From Apoderus coryli (lineage: Eukaryota > Arthropoda > Insecta > Coleoptera > Attelabidae), in NCBI GenBank assembly GCA_911728435.2, contig OU452204.1:14942001-15006000 (forward strand): a stretch of DNA of 64,000 nucleotides. Direction: 5' to 3'. This document shows positions 32,545 to 44,374 of the stretch, piece after piece (position 1 is the stretch's first letter; each line of letters begins with the position of its first letter). The notes beneath the pieces are model-generated. The model made no database searches. It saw nothing but the letters and a program-made list of their open reading frames with translations, and was not told where the DNA came from. The position numbers and the translations under genes are program-made.

Positions 32545-34009
32545 AGCACGCCATCGACTCTAAGCAGCATGGTTTCTTCCAGGGACGATCCACAGTCACT
32601 AATCTAACGTGTTTTTTTCAGGACGTGTTTTACGCTGTCGGTGGAGGCATGCAACTGGATGCTATTTACACCGACTTTTCGAAAGCGTTCGATAAACTTG
32701 ATCACTCCCTGAGTCTGCAGAAGATGTGCAATATTGGCTTTGATGAGGATCTCCTGGTGTTTTTTTATACTTACCTTACTAATCGTAAACAGTTCGTTGA
32801 ATACAATGGACATAGGTCTGATTATTTCATACCCACCCGTGGTGCCCCACAGGGCAGTTGTCTTGCTCCCCTTATTTTCTCCATTTTCATTAATGATGTC
32901 GGAAGGCTTTTTGAGCAGTTACTTGATTTTTGCAGATGACTTCAAGATTTACAGAGCTGTTCGATCTCTTGCTGATTGTGAATTGTTGCAGGCTGATCTG
33001 TCGAGGCTCGAGCTGTGGTGCCATACTAACAAACGGCCTTTCAATGTGAGAAAATGCAAACTTGCTGTATTCTCCAGGTGGCAGAGCACACATATGTTTC
33101 CCTACCGGTTATGTAATACCATTCTTGACTCGTGTGAGGTCGTCAGGGATTTGGGAGTCTATGTAGACACCAACTTACAATTTACAGCACATACACAGCA
33201 CCTACTATGTGACTCTTTTCGTATGCTTGGTTTTTTGTTTCGAATAACTAAAGAATTTAACAACGTTGTGTCTGACCAATTTGTTCAATCAGATCTAAGC
33301 TTGAGTATGGTTCCAATATATGGTCTCCCATATATCAAGTACATATAAGACAGGTTGAGAGTGTTCAGCGTAGATTTCTCAAGTACTTAGCGTTCAACAT
33401 TGATGGGCATTTTCCGTCGCGCGGATATGATCATCGCATGCTCCTTGACAGATTTAACATGAACTCTTTGGCTACACATAGATTATATGCTGGACAGGTG
33501 TTCCTCTTTAAAATAATTAATGGTATGATTGACTCAGCTGCTGGAGCGGATTGGTTTCAACATTCCACCGTTTTTTTCCAGAAACGCTAGGTTATTCCAT
33601 ATCCATACACTTCGTACCAACTATGAGTATAGGGCACCTCTGTTTAGAGCATTACAAGAGTGCAATGACGGGGGATCAGCAGTGAGGTCGATTACTTTGA
33701 TCAAACACTACTTGGGTTTAGGGCCCAGTTGTCTCGCCTCCTATATCGTTCCGAAGATTAGCTTACTGTGAGATCTTATTTATTATATACGCATATTCTT
33801 TTCCTAAATTAATTTCGATGTCATTAGTTTTAACTCAATAATGTTTATGTTTCCTATCTTAGTATGGGTAACAGTTTTTAGTGTTATTGTTTCTTAGATA
33901 ATGTAAAGTAATTACCTAAATATGTACAATAATTTTTAAGAGTTTGCCTTGTAATTGGGTGTTAAACCTGTTAGGCAAGAAATGAATAAATAAATAAATA
34001 AATATTTAA
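32545..34009 (+). pseudogene. LINE A2: reverse transcriptase and 3' end
   Basis: A 5'-truncated copy, inverted relative to A1 at 1559-2770. It reads FFQGRSTVTNLTCFFQDV, block A AIYTDFSKAFDKLDHSL, block B TRGAPQGSCLAPLIFSIF. After a frameshift comes the intact catalytic block FADDFKIYRAVRSLAD, then DLGVYVDTNLQFTAHTQ and FRITKEFNNV, a second frameshift, and the C-terminal tail. The 3' end is CCTGTTAGGCAAGAAATGAA plus (TAAA)n to 34009. Both catalytic Asp residues survive but two frameshifts inactivate it. It shows where the A family's missing upstream part lies relative to A1. Confidence 0.88.
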
Positions 34010-35779
34010 GACTCAGTTAATTAATCATTGAAGAATAATGATGATGATTTATCGAAAACGAAATGTCAAACAAAAAAATTTGTACCTATATGGCATTTTA
34101 TGAGGATTGAATCTTTGAATTTATCCAGGCATTCTAAGGAATGTACCTAGGTAAAGGCGCCAGCAGCAAGACTTTGTAGGAAAATTTTGGCTTGTATTAA
34201 ATTATTCATTTTTGATTGATGACATTTCTATACTGAAGACAACAGAATCATAGACAATCTGAGAATATTGCTACTAATAAAGTGCAGTCTTAAAATATTC
34301 AAATTGCAGCAGTGCGAAATCTGTTCTTTCTGATCCATTATATATTTCAATAAAGCTATAGTTTGTAGACTTCAGTCTTTTTTGACAAAAAAAAGGTACA
34401 CACTTTCACTAAATTTTTCTTACTTATGACTAAGAGCTTTAGAAAGCTCAACTTCCCCGAAAGCTAAAAGGATTCAAAGCACAGCATCAAGAGTTGTAAA
34501 AATGTTCATAATATACCTACTAGTTGTAAATGACGCGATCTGAAATAGATTTATGTACTTACGTACTTCCTAAACATACCCACAAGATCTACTCTAATAG
34601 GAGAGATAATTTATTGGGAAATTGCAATGTGAGCAAAATTTAATTTCAAACTGTTAAGTCTTCACATTTAGTCGTATATATGTCATAAAGTTTTAGGGAG
34701 ATTTCTCAATGTGCTTGTGTGCTATAGATTATGTGGTATGTATAATAAATTTTATGGGAAAAAGCGTTAAATTTCACGACAAAATTGCTTGTTACAAAGG
34801 CTTTTGGGGCGTTATCTAGTATAGTGGCAAGAAAGATTACCAGGAAAAATTGGATACTCAACAAGTAATTCGTTCTAGATTGTTGATAGTATCGATGTCT
34901 TGTTTCCGCTCTTTTATTTGTGAAATGTTAATTATATTTAAACAAATTCAAATAAATAAATGAACACATAATATACGTCAATATAAGATAAACATTCCCA
35001 AAGCAAATTGGTTTTTTTCTTTATAGGTTAATAATACTTACACAGCAACTCAAACACTGGTGCGCCAGATCACCTATCTTAAAGTCCGGTTGCAGACTTT
35101 ACTCTCTCAAATAATTTTACAAGAGCAAGCCGGAATTGACAACGTTTGATTACAGTTGAAACTGAAGAACTACATGTAAGAGTTTTTTTCCCATGTTCTC
35201 GTGAAGTTTGTACTTGGTTTGAAGTACTCGTATAATGGAAGAACGATGGCAAGGGCAAGTTAGACCAGGACCTTTATCGCTGCCGTTTGAACTGAACGGG
35301 ACTAGGGAATAACATAGGGTTTAGGTTGGACCGCGAAGTATGACTTAAAACTCTTTTATTAAAGATAAACTTGTAAATGCATTTGTAAGAAGACTGTAGA
35401 AAAACGCAAATTCTCAATAAACAACAAATCTTGACTTATCATCCCTTAGTATGACCCTACTATATCCCTTATAGAAAAACCACACCAGCATATCAGAAAA
35501 AAGAAACATTAATACATTTCCTTCTGCCACCAGACGTGTCAATTACAGTAGACAGAAGACACAGCAATACGTTTTATCCATTGCATTTGGCATTAGCTCT
35601 AATTGATCTTTCTGCGTGACCATTGTAGCGAATGTAGACCTAATAGCGTTAATCCACTATGTATATAATACAAAACTTTTTGAAGGGGAATGATTTTTTC
35701 CCTTCTTGATATTCAGTGCATTGCCGTAGCAAAAGTTGTCGTTGATATTTGCAAAAGAAAAATATAGTCTGGAAACAGA
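34010..35779. other. no recognised element
   Basis: AT-rich; nothing recognised. Confidence 0.5.
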
Positions 35780-37227
35780 ACTCACGTGTCAAACTACCGT
35801 CCCGTTTGTATATTCTCAACTCGATTCCTAAGCTTTTTGAGAAATTAATAACAAGATACTAAACAATTTTATTTAAGCCAATTATAATCGACGAACAGTT
35901 CGGCTTCCAGTCATGCTTAACCTTCTTGAATATACAAATTATTTGTCAAGAACCTTGGAGGGCGGTTGCTAAGTGCCTGCAATCTCCACCGATTTTTCCA
36001 AGGCTTTTGACTGCGTAAATCACCGGCTCCTCATTCATAAGTTGAAGCGGCTTGGCGTGACAGCACCGATGTTGACATGGTTGGAGGGCTACCTTCGTGG
36101 TAGAACTCAGATAGTTCGTTTCAATGAATTCCTTTGTCTTCCTGTTTTGGTTTCATCCGGTGTCCTCCAGGGTTCTCACCTGGGGTCGTTATTGTTTAAC
36201 TTGTTTGTAAATGATATCAGGCATTGTTTCATTTACAGTGAATTCAGGCTTTTCGCGGACGACCTGAAATGTTACAGACGTATTGGCGGTCCCACAGATT
36301 GTTATCTTCTGCAGGATGATGTTGTGAGATTTGTACGTTGGTGTGAGATACGTGGTATGTCGTTAAATATTTCTAAATGCTTTTGCATTAATTTCAACCG
36401 AACTAGAATACCACTTTTGTATGAACATTTTATGGATCATTCGTCCCTGAAATACAGATCCTCACTCAGGGATCTGGGAGTTTACCTGGACACCTCCTTG
36501 AATTATATCGATCACTTCAGATATTCGACTTCCAGGTCGCTCAAAACGTTGGTCTTCATGAAGCGCTGCTCTGCAGATTTTAATAATGTCAACACTATTA
36601 GAAGTTTGTTCACGACGCACTTTAGCCGCATTTGGAGTATGCTTAGGCGGTTGCGACCCCGTCATACGATTGTCCAGGTCGAGAAAGTTCAGCGCAGATT
36701 CCATAGGTACGCTCACTTCAAGCTTGGTCGTCCGCGACCTATTGATTTTTTGATTGATTACGGTGCTTTGATGGATGAGCTGGGGCTCACAACGTTGAGT
36801 GATCGCAGGGTCGTCAGAGACCTAACAATTTTGTATAAGCTGTTAAACAATTTGTTATCGTCTTCCTATTTGCTGCACAATGTTGGTTTGCACGTGCCAT
36901 CCAGGAATAATAGAGCCTCTCGGCTTTTCCATGAAGAGTTCCACCGTACGAATTACGGACATCATTTTATCCCCAGAGTTATCAGATCGGGCAATTCTCA
37001 CTCTATTTTAAACCTCGTCGCGGTGGCGGTTTGGCGTGATTGGCCGATGGCTGTTTTTTTGTCGTTCCGGTCTTTGCATGCGTCTTGCGAGCGGAACGAG
37101 CAAAATTTTGGAAACTGATCATTGAATTAGATTAATTAAATTATATTATAAGGTTACATTATTGTTTATTATATGTTTTATGTATGCCCAAATAATGGAA
37201 TTTGTCCGTAAATAAATAAATAAATAA
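35780..37227 (+). pseudogene. LINE C: reverse transcriptase with a long open frame
   Basis: Decayed upstream blocks (FEKLIT, IDEQFGFQ) lead into a 381-codon open frame at 35973-37118. It contains block A (STDFSKAFDCVNHRLL), block B (SSGVLQGSHLGSLLFNLFVNDI), the catalytic FADDLKCYRRI, SLNISKC, the DLGVYLDTSLNYIDH block and VEKVQRRFHRY. The catalytic Asp residues are present; VLQG replaces the usual VPQG. A 3' tail of (AAAT)n ends at 37227. The long intact frame makes it the youngest LINE here together with E, though the 5' half is missing. Confidence 0.9.
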
Positions 37228-37260
37228 AAAGTAAATCCTTCGCTTGATGATGAATTAGAC

Positions 37261-37500
37261 AATATGAATCTAATGGCCAGGATTTTCTCGGAAGTAGAAG
37301 AAATCCTGTTGATCTATGACCAAAAATATGTCAATATAACTGCAGGACTACTAGAGTGGTTAAGAATTATTGCTGTGATGGAGAAGAGACAAGGAAAATT
37401 GGTCAACTCGGTGCTGCTTTTGCATGACAATGCATCTGTGCACAATGCGATGGCTGCCATACAATGTGTCAGCATGCAATCCTTGGGACTATCTCTTTAG
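37261..37500 (+). pseudogene. mariner-family transposase fragment
   Basis: A 78-codon open frame ends VMEKRQGKLVNSVLLLHDNA, then SVHNAM. LLHDNASVH is the second catalytic-Asp block of mariner-like transposases (typically LLHDNARPH or HHDNASSH). No TIRs or other blocks are visible. It lies directly after the LINE C tail. Confidence 0.55.
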
Positions 37501-37589
37501 AGTCTAGAATTAGCCTAAAAAATTAAGAAGGAGCTTGTAGGAAAAACATTTTAGGAATTACGAAAATCAATAACTGATGTTATAATATA

Positions 37590-37868
37590 TGCGCCAAGCT
37601 CGCTCGAAGAAACTTTCTATCAAATAGAGTGGTATATGCGTGGAATGATATGTCGGAGGAGGTTGTATCAGCGCCAACAGTGAATAGTTTTAAGAACAGA
37701 CTGGACATTACGCTTAAGGATCGGGGCAGCTGCATGATCCACTACTCGTTATAGTGAATCGTCGTGTTTTTATGCACTGAGCCGAGTTTTATCTTTTACA
37801 AATCGGGCGACAGTCTCATCGGTTTCACCGCTTACTGTCTGAACTAATAATAATAATAATAATAATGT
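37590..37868 (+). pseudogene. LINE 3' fragment: C-terminal end and (TAA)n tail
   Basis: The frame reads RNFLSNRVVYAWNDMSEEVV then SAPTVNSFKNRLD and a stop, the hallmark C-terminus of many insect LINE proteins (RVVNEWNSLP...APSVNSFKNRLD). A perfect (TAA)n tail follows at about 37848-37866. It is a short 5'-truncated insertion. Confidence 0.75.
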
Positions 37869-40800
37869 TGTGAGACGAATTGTTACAGAAATGTTTCGAG
37901 GGAAATGCTTGGAAAGTTTTGGCTACGTGTTCCGCACAACGACGTGGAACGATTAGTATGCTCTAATCTCTCCAAATTAATTTTGAAAAGAAAGCAAAGG
38001 GAACGTGCAAAAATTAATATGTCCCAATCGTTTTGTGAGAATACTAGTAGATTTAAAGAAGTGCTTAAATAGGCAAAAGAAAACAAGGATTCCATTTTAA
38101 TCGATATGATTTCACAAATTTAAAGGCACTCAATCAAACATAATTAATGCTTGAGATATTTTCAATTATTTCATGTAACACCACTGGGATACCACCCTCT
38201 ACATTTTAGTTGTACCAAGCCGCTATAAAACTCCACAGTAATAGTATAGCATCCCTAATATTGTCATTTGGGATTACGATTGGCTATTCCGCTTCTAATA
38301 CATTCAAGGTCTGAGGACTAGCGTAACACAAACAATTTTCACAAGGGGTCCTCCTCGCTATTATTTGTAGGTTTTACTCAATCAGCCCTAAACTAATACC
38401 AAGGCAAATTAGGGGGTGTATGTAGATGGGAATGGAAAAGGTGTGGGAACTGTAATGTATATGAGACTTAGATGGGGGTGGTTATGTAATTAAAACATAG
38501 TAGGTACCAAATGTATTTCAGTATGGAGAAATGATGAGGCAAAGCTTAATTTTGGTATTAAATAGTTTTATGACTGTTAGTTGCAATCATATAAGTATGA
38601 GAGGGATTGGGAACAATAATTTTATGTTGTAGGGGTGTGATACTGATAAATGTTTCACATAAAATAAAGTAATGAAAACTAAAATTGTTGATAGTGCCAA
38701 AATACAACACTAAGATAGTTCCCAGTAAGTTTCATGTTTCATATAACATTATACAACAAGACATAGATTGCAACAAAACTCCATTAAGCACGAAATTACT
38801 TACTACGGATGAGCTAAACTCCTGCGAGCTGTACACTCTGAATATTGCTAACTTCACAACTTCGTATCTGCTATAATATGCTATAGGGTGTTCCTATTAG
38901 AACTTTATATCCGTCCATGGTCAACAACTTGTAGATAAACTAAGTCGAGGTAATTACTTTGAAACCAGAAAATTTTTGCTAGAGCTTGGGAGAAACACAA
39001 TAAGGGATACATAGCGTGTTAACAATATGAAGATGACAGAGAGTTAAGAGTTGCCAGATTTCATAAAAACATTTTTAATTTAAGTGTTTTTGGACCCAAC
39101 CTAGAAAACATCACATTCATATCGCAAAATAATCTTTGAGACTAAAATACAGCTCATTCTGGTGTATTCAGTTAACTTTTTATGAAAAGAGGATGAAACC
39201 GAAAGAGTGGTTTGCATAATTTCTTAAGAGAAGTATTCAAAAACCTCCATAACAGGGGAGTCAAATTAGTTATCAACCTCTAACAGAGCTTTTAGTTAGT
39301 TCATTTGACAACAACGTTTATAGCCAACTTGAATCCATCTCAACAGTGGGAGCAGAATCAGATCATTTTTCCAGTAGAACCGGATCGGTATGGTCTATCG
39401 ACAACTCTAAAATTCTAAGATCCACCAGAAACTGGCTCTGTTACTCGAGGACTCGGTACAATTTAGAGAAACCGGGTTAGTCCTAAGATTTTCGAGAAGG
39501 TTCTTGTGAATTAATGCTGAGACCGATCCAAAATTAAGATGTGACTACGAAAAATCTAAAATTAATTAAATTGCTAGAAAGATCTACTACATTAATTTGG
39601 TTTTTTTCCTTTTTGTAGATCGTTGTCATTCTGTTTTTAATAAACATAGATTTAATCTATATAAACATACATTTAAATACTTCTTTTTTTTTTTGTTTAG
39701 TGAGTAAGTATCTACTACAAATTGTATTAAGTTGTGTTTGATTTTGCATTGCATTGATTGTCTGGTTTTTTGATTTTCATGAGGTTAAGTGTAAAAGTAG
39801 CTATAGCCAAACTGTCGCCTCATAAATTAGATTTATATTACTAGTAGGGTATGTAATGAATATTTAAATAAAGTCGTTTATTATTATTAATATTGGCGTA
39901 AATTAGATGTACGTCCAATTCTTCTTGGATGCAGATTACTCGGCACTCTTCTGATAGGCAGAACTTGGAAACAGCGGGGATAGAGAAGGATGTTACATGT
40001 TCATCATGTCGCATGCTAGAAAAATCAAATATCCTATTGAATGAATTAAATAAACAATTTTGTTTGGATATGTACTATTGGGGAGTCAATAACGCTCTGT
40101 AATACTTTTGATTTTTAAAATTTTTAAATCTAGAACAATCTATTTATTTTATAAGTTGACAATATTTTCCAATAATATACATATTTTCTCTAAACATTTT
40201 GTAATAGACTTGGATAGATTTTTCTTCTTCGAAAACAGTGCTGTATTTAAAAAAACTCAAAGCATGGCCTTTATTTAATTAGACACGATTTTTGTTAAAT
40301 AAAACACAGTGTATTTCATGTTTTTGAGGAATGAATTTTACGTCAAAAAATTTGGAGAATATTTTATGCTTGTCGAACTTTTCATGTCATCGTTTCCGAG
40401 ATAAACGAGCGTTTCTAAGAATGATCCATAAGAGGGGAATCAAATTCAAACCTCTAGTTAAATTGGACGTGTAAGACTGAACGGCGACACCAATTAAACT
40501 GATCAAGTGATATTGTAATTGATTTTTTAGAATCCTTTAAAATTTCTATACATTTTTATACATTCAGTATATTGGCTTTTAGAAAATAATTGTGTTTTTC
40601 AGAGACCTAATCTGCTCACGATTGTAAAATAATAGTAGTAAGAATCGGAACACTTTCCGGAACTATTAAATTTGATGGACGAGGCGCAAGCCGAGTTAAT
40701 AAGCCAGAATTTCGTTAAATTAAAAGGTGGTTTCTAAATCTTTCTTGTACTTAACCCAATTTTTCTTTTAATAAATCGATACATTATTTCTATATATCCC

Positions 40801-41500
40801 ATCTACTACCTTTCTTCTGACATGACTTCGGCCAATTATTGATCAAAACGTATTCTATATCCATGCAAACATAATAACATTCCCTACAAACTCTGCAAAA
40901 GCTTTGTGCCATTATTGGAATTTTACTGGCATTGTCTCCCTTCAACCAAATTATTACCTTTGTGTAGTTAAGAAGACATTTACTATAGGAGGATATGGGG
41001 AAGTGTAATATTTGAGTTTCCGGTTTTAATTACTGTTTCCGTCTAGGTTTCTACACACACACTCAGAATATTAAAACATACTGAGTGTAGTAAATAAGCT
41101 AAATGGAAAATAGTAGAAATATAATTATTGTGAATTTCGTGTCCAAATATTTAGCGGGATTATCTTCATTTGAGGCCAATTTCTACATCAACAAAAGACC
41201 AATCCAACCCAAACAAATTATTGTTTCCTTTTAGTAAACTACCTTAATTTTTATCTCAAATCAAGATTTACCTGAGCTATTTTTCGAAGAGATATAAAAA
41301 ATCCAAAGAACAATATAATTGATAAGAGATCTTTTCAAATTAATATACAGTGTGTCCACTTAAGTTCGCACCATATTATTGACTTTACGAAAACATATAT
41401 TATATTTGTTTGTTTTTTTAGAAATAATTTGTGTTGTTATATTTTTAACTTTTTAATTTGTATTGATATAATTTTGAACTTTCTTGTTATGAACTATAGG
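37869..41500. other. no recognised element
   Basis: About 3.6 kb of AT-rich DNA. AGGGTGTTCCTATTAGAAC at 38886 looks like a lone transposon terminus, but I found no partner. Nothing else was recognised. Confidence 0.45.
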
Positions 41501-41504
41501 CAAT

Positions 41505-41890
41505 TTCTGACGTATACAGTGTCATCATCATCATCTCGAGGTTATACTGCCCACTGTTGAACAAAAAAGCCTCGCTCAAATTTTGCCACGCATTTCGATT
41601 TTGTGCAGATTGGATCCAGTTTCCTGCCACCCGTTTTATGTTATCTGTACATCATGTGGGTGGTCTGCCTCTATTTCTAAAAGCTTCGTCGCCATTCTAT
41701 AATCTTTTTCGCCCATCTATACTATCCCTCATTCTGACCACGTGGCCTGCCCAGTTCCATTTCAGATGTAGAATAGTCTCAACGCGAAGACGTCTTGCAC
41801 TCCTGTTCTGTTTCGTATGGATCGATTAGGGATTTCATCAGAAAGTCTAATTCCTAGCATTGCTCTTTCCTATTTTCGTTGCATCACCTT
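41505..41890 (-). pseudogene. RTE-type LINE 3' end
   Basis: The minus strand translates in broken frames to WAGHVVR, GRPP, AGNWIQSAQNRNAW and EAFLFNSGQYNLEMMMM. This is the standard C-terminus of RTE-clade reverse transcriptase proteins (WAGHVARM...W...A.DR..W..L.EAF.QQW), followed by the ATGATGATGATG tail at 41521-41535. Only the last 350 bp or so remain. Confidence 0.75.
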
Positions 41891-41998
41891 TATTTTGTGA
41901 GCATTTTTATAAATTTATTGTTTCCAATTTTTATATTTTATATTTTCTATATATTCTCTATCTAGATTTTTTGAAACTTTATGACGTGTGTAAACATT

Positions 41999-42150
41999 TT
42001 TTTTATTCAAATTAACCTTTAAAGTGTGGTAACCGGTTTCGGCTTACAAGCCATCATCAGACCTCAGAACGCTTACTATCCGTATCACAGGTCAGTTAAA
42101 TCCCTCATCTCAAATGAGACCACACTTTAAAGGTTAATTTGAATAAAAAA
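41999..42150 (-). mobile_element. small TIR element with hammerhead motif
   Basis: Perfect inverted repeats of at least 27 bp at 42004-42030 and 42119-42145 (TATTCAAATTAACCTTTAAA... and complement) enclose 88 bp holding one minus-strand hammerhead core. The predicted cleavage site lies exactly at the inner edge of the left repeat. Confidence 0.75.
42025..42064 (-). ncRNA. hammerhead ribozyme motif
   Basis: Minus strand: CTGATGA (42060-42054), extra T, stem II GGCT/AGCC with a 4-nt loop, GAA, palindromic ACCGGT (42037-42032), then T42031 (GUU triplet). Stem I pairs GGT (42063-42061) with ACC (42030-42028). Confidence 0.65.
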
Positions 42151-42375
42151 TATTTTATGTGGCGTATGTTTTAGTTGTATTTTGGTTTAAGAGGAAATGC
42201 CACTTCGAAAAATCCTCAACTCTACGAAAACAGAGTTCAAGTCGGTGAAGGATATCTCAAAATCAAAACAAGTGTAAAATATGCAATTACATACATTTAC
42301 ATATTCAACGCAGTGTAACGTTTACTTTTGGTAAGGCTTCTTTGCAGGGAAACATTTTGAAAATGGCTCCCAAAT
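42151..42375. other. between two hammerhead loci, nothing recognised
   Basis: AT-rich. It may be part of the element that carries the 42376-42419 motif, but I cannot define ends. Confidence 0.4.
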
Positions 42376-42419
42376 CGTCAGACATGTTTCGAGGCTCTCA
42401 AGTCTCATCATCAGTGACA
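42376..42419 (-). ncRNA. hammerhead ribozyme motif
   Basis: Minus strand: CTGATGA (42414-42408), extra T, stem II GAG-CT/AG-CTC with one internal mismatch, GAA, palindromic ACATGT (42387-42382) and C42381 (GUC). Stem I pairs GTCA with TGAC, the same 4 bp as the 15929-15972 copy, so the two are close relatives. Confidence 0.65.
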
Positions 42420-44047
42420 AAAAAAAACGTTCCATTATATACAAGCATTTTGTGAAGAAAAATTTTCTTACATAAAAACAAGATTCTTCTAATTGGCTAT
42501 CATTACTATGGTTATAAAATAATATTTTACCACAATGATGTTATGGGTTTTTTGCTTTTTCTTTTTTATCATTACGAAACTAAATATTTGTTGAAAACTT
42601 CTTAAAAAAGATTTTTGCCAGTTCATTATGTGTTGCGTGGAGAATTTTAAAATATGAATCTTAAAGTTCTCTATTGGTCGCTTATATTAATAATAATATT
42701 TGCTATAATCTAGATGATGTTTTAAATTTAAAACTGTTTTATAATTTGGATCCCGTTAAGCTTGTAAAATGCAATATATTTTCCATTAAAAAAAATTTCC
42801 AACCAGAAATCAGTGACCCTTAGATTATGTAGATAAAATATATTATACAAACAGGTGAGGCATTTTTATAAATAAATAATAAATCCAGGTTAAGATTACG
42901 TCAACAAGACCAATGCTCGTAGTCTTCACCACAAAAATATACTATAAAAATAAAAAAAATAAATATACCTACTTACCTTATCTCAAATATTGGCAGAATG
43001 CAGGCGAGCAACCAAATAAATAAGAATCCCCTTGTATTATGTTCACATCAGAGCCGTGTGTGCTCTTTAAACGGGAACTTAAAGCTCTTAAATCCATTAA
43101 AAAATATTGAAGGTTGTAAAAATACGAGGGGCTGGTAAAAGAGCATTTTTTATTATGTTTATTTCTTAACGTAGAGGGTTGGCAGCGAGTGTGCCTCTCG
43201 ATATTTTATCATCTCGCACTTCAACGACTGGATTTAAGGAGATTTAAGTGTTTTAAAAATAAATAATATTTTCGTTGAATTCGAAAAATAAATATTATAA
43301 AAGATAATGCATACAGAGGGTTAGTTAAATGTTATGGAAGAAATCCAGCGATCTGTTTGTCGCTTTTATTTTGTTTAGAACTTTATTAATCTGTTAAAAA
43401 TCTGGTACTTTTTTAGTCAGTACAAATTTAATTTACAAAAAGCTACCACAGTTAAAATAATAGACAGTTAGTTCTCTTCGTGTCGGTGCGTCTGATATAC
43501 ATGGGTACATGAGTCGATGCCGTTTTCAGCGTCAAGTCAATCTTCTTGTCTATAGTTAATAGTCGATGCCTTTACTGCAGTAAAGAGAGAGTTTGGGGGT
43601 ACCTATATCTGCTTTTTTCCATTCTTTATGTTTTTTGGGGCACTGACTCCGAATCCGAGGTTTGACAAAAAAATTTCGTGACGCAAGATTGAAAAAAATA
43701 CAAAAAAAAACTCAAAAAAGGTAATTTTGGCCGTGTTTTGCTTAAATCTGAAAAACTATGAGCTACATCTTTAATTTTTTTATTGTAGGACGAACCGTTT
43801 GGGCTCAAGCTTTGGTATAAAAGACTTTGGTATAAAAGACGGAATAAGCCTTTGTTCCAACAAGTAGGTTAAGTAATTTGAGATTTCCTGAGACTTGACT
43901 GACCTGGAACTCGTATGTCAAAATCTTCAAAGAAGCGGCAGATATACCACACCTGATCGATTGGTTTAAAGTCGATTTCACTTAGATCTTAGCTAATTTG
44001 GGGACTATTAGACTTGACTCACTGAGAACAAATCCATAAAAAGTATC
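42420..44047. other. no recognised element
   Basis: AT-rich. A 17-bp direct duplication (CTTTGGTATAAAAGA) lies at 43809-43841. Nothing else was recognised. Confidence 0.45.
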
Positions 44048-44258
44048 TAAGGAAAGGCAGATAAATCCCTGATACTCTGATGGTATAATCAGCAGGGTAT
44101 ACCATCATTCGATGCTGGCATATAAAATTCCAAATTAAGCAACTTCTTCATTGGAATTTTATATGCCAGCATCGAATGATGGTATACCCTGCTGATTATA
44201 CCATCAGAGTATCAGGGATTTATCTGCCTTTCCTTATCCAAATTAAGCAACTTCTTCA
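44048..44258. repeat. perfect 86-bp inverted duplication with a 22-bp direct repeat
   Basis: Arms 44048-44133 and 44151-44236 are exact reverse complements over 86 bp, with a 17-nt loop. The loop and arm edge, TCCAAATTAAGCAACTTCTT (44129-44150), are repeated directly after the right arm (44237-44258). This fits an inverted copy inserted by replication template switching rather than a transposon. There is no hammerhead core in it. Confidence 0.9.
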
Positions 44259-44374
44259 CTGTCCAAGGACAGTAATCTTAGGTCACGTGAATGCTGATAA
44301 GATCTTCTTTCTTTGCATATCATGACCCTAAATATGTGTAAAAGGTTAAGACCAGGGTTTAAATAGTTAAATTA

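Noticed and set aside
34020..34080. GATGATGATTTATCGAAAACG as a hammerhead core
   Set aside because: No C-T before GA, no stem II and wrong spacing to GAAA.
44048..44236. 86-bp palindrome as another hammerhead snapback
   Set aside because: It contains CTGATGG and CTGATAC strings but no CTGANGA box with a following stem and GAAA.
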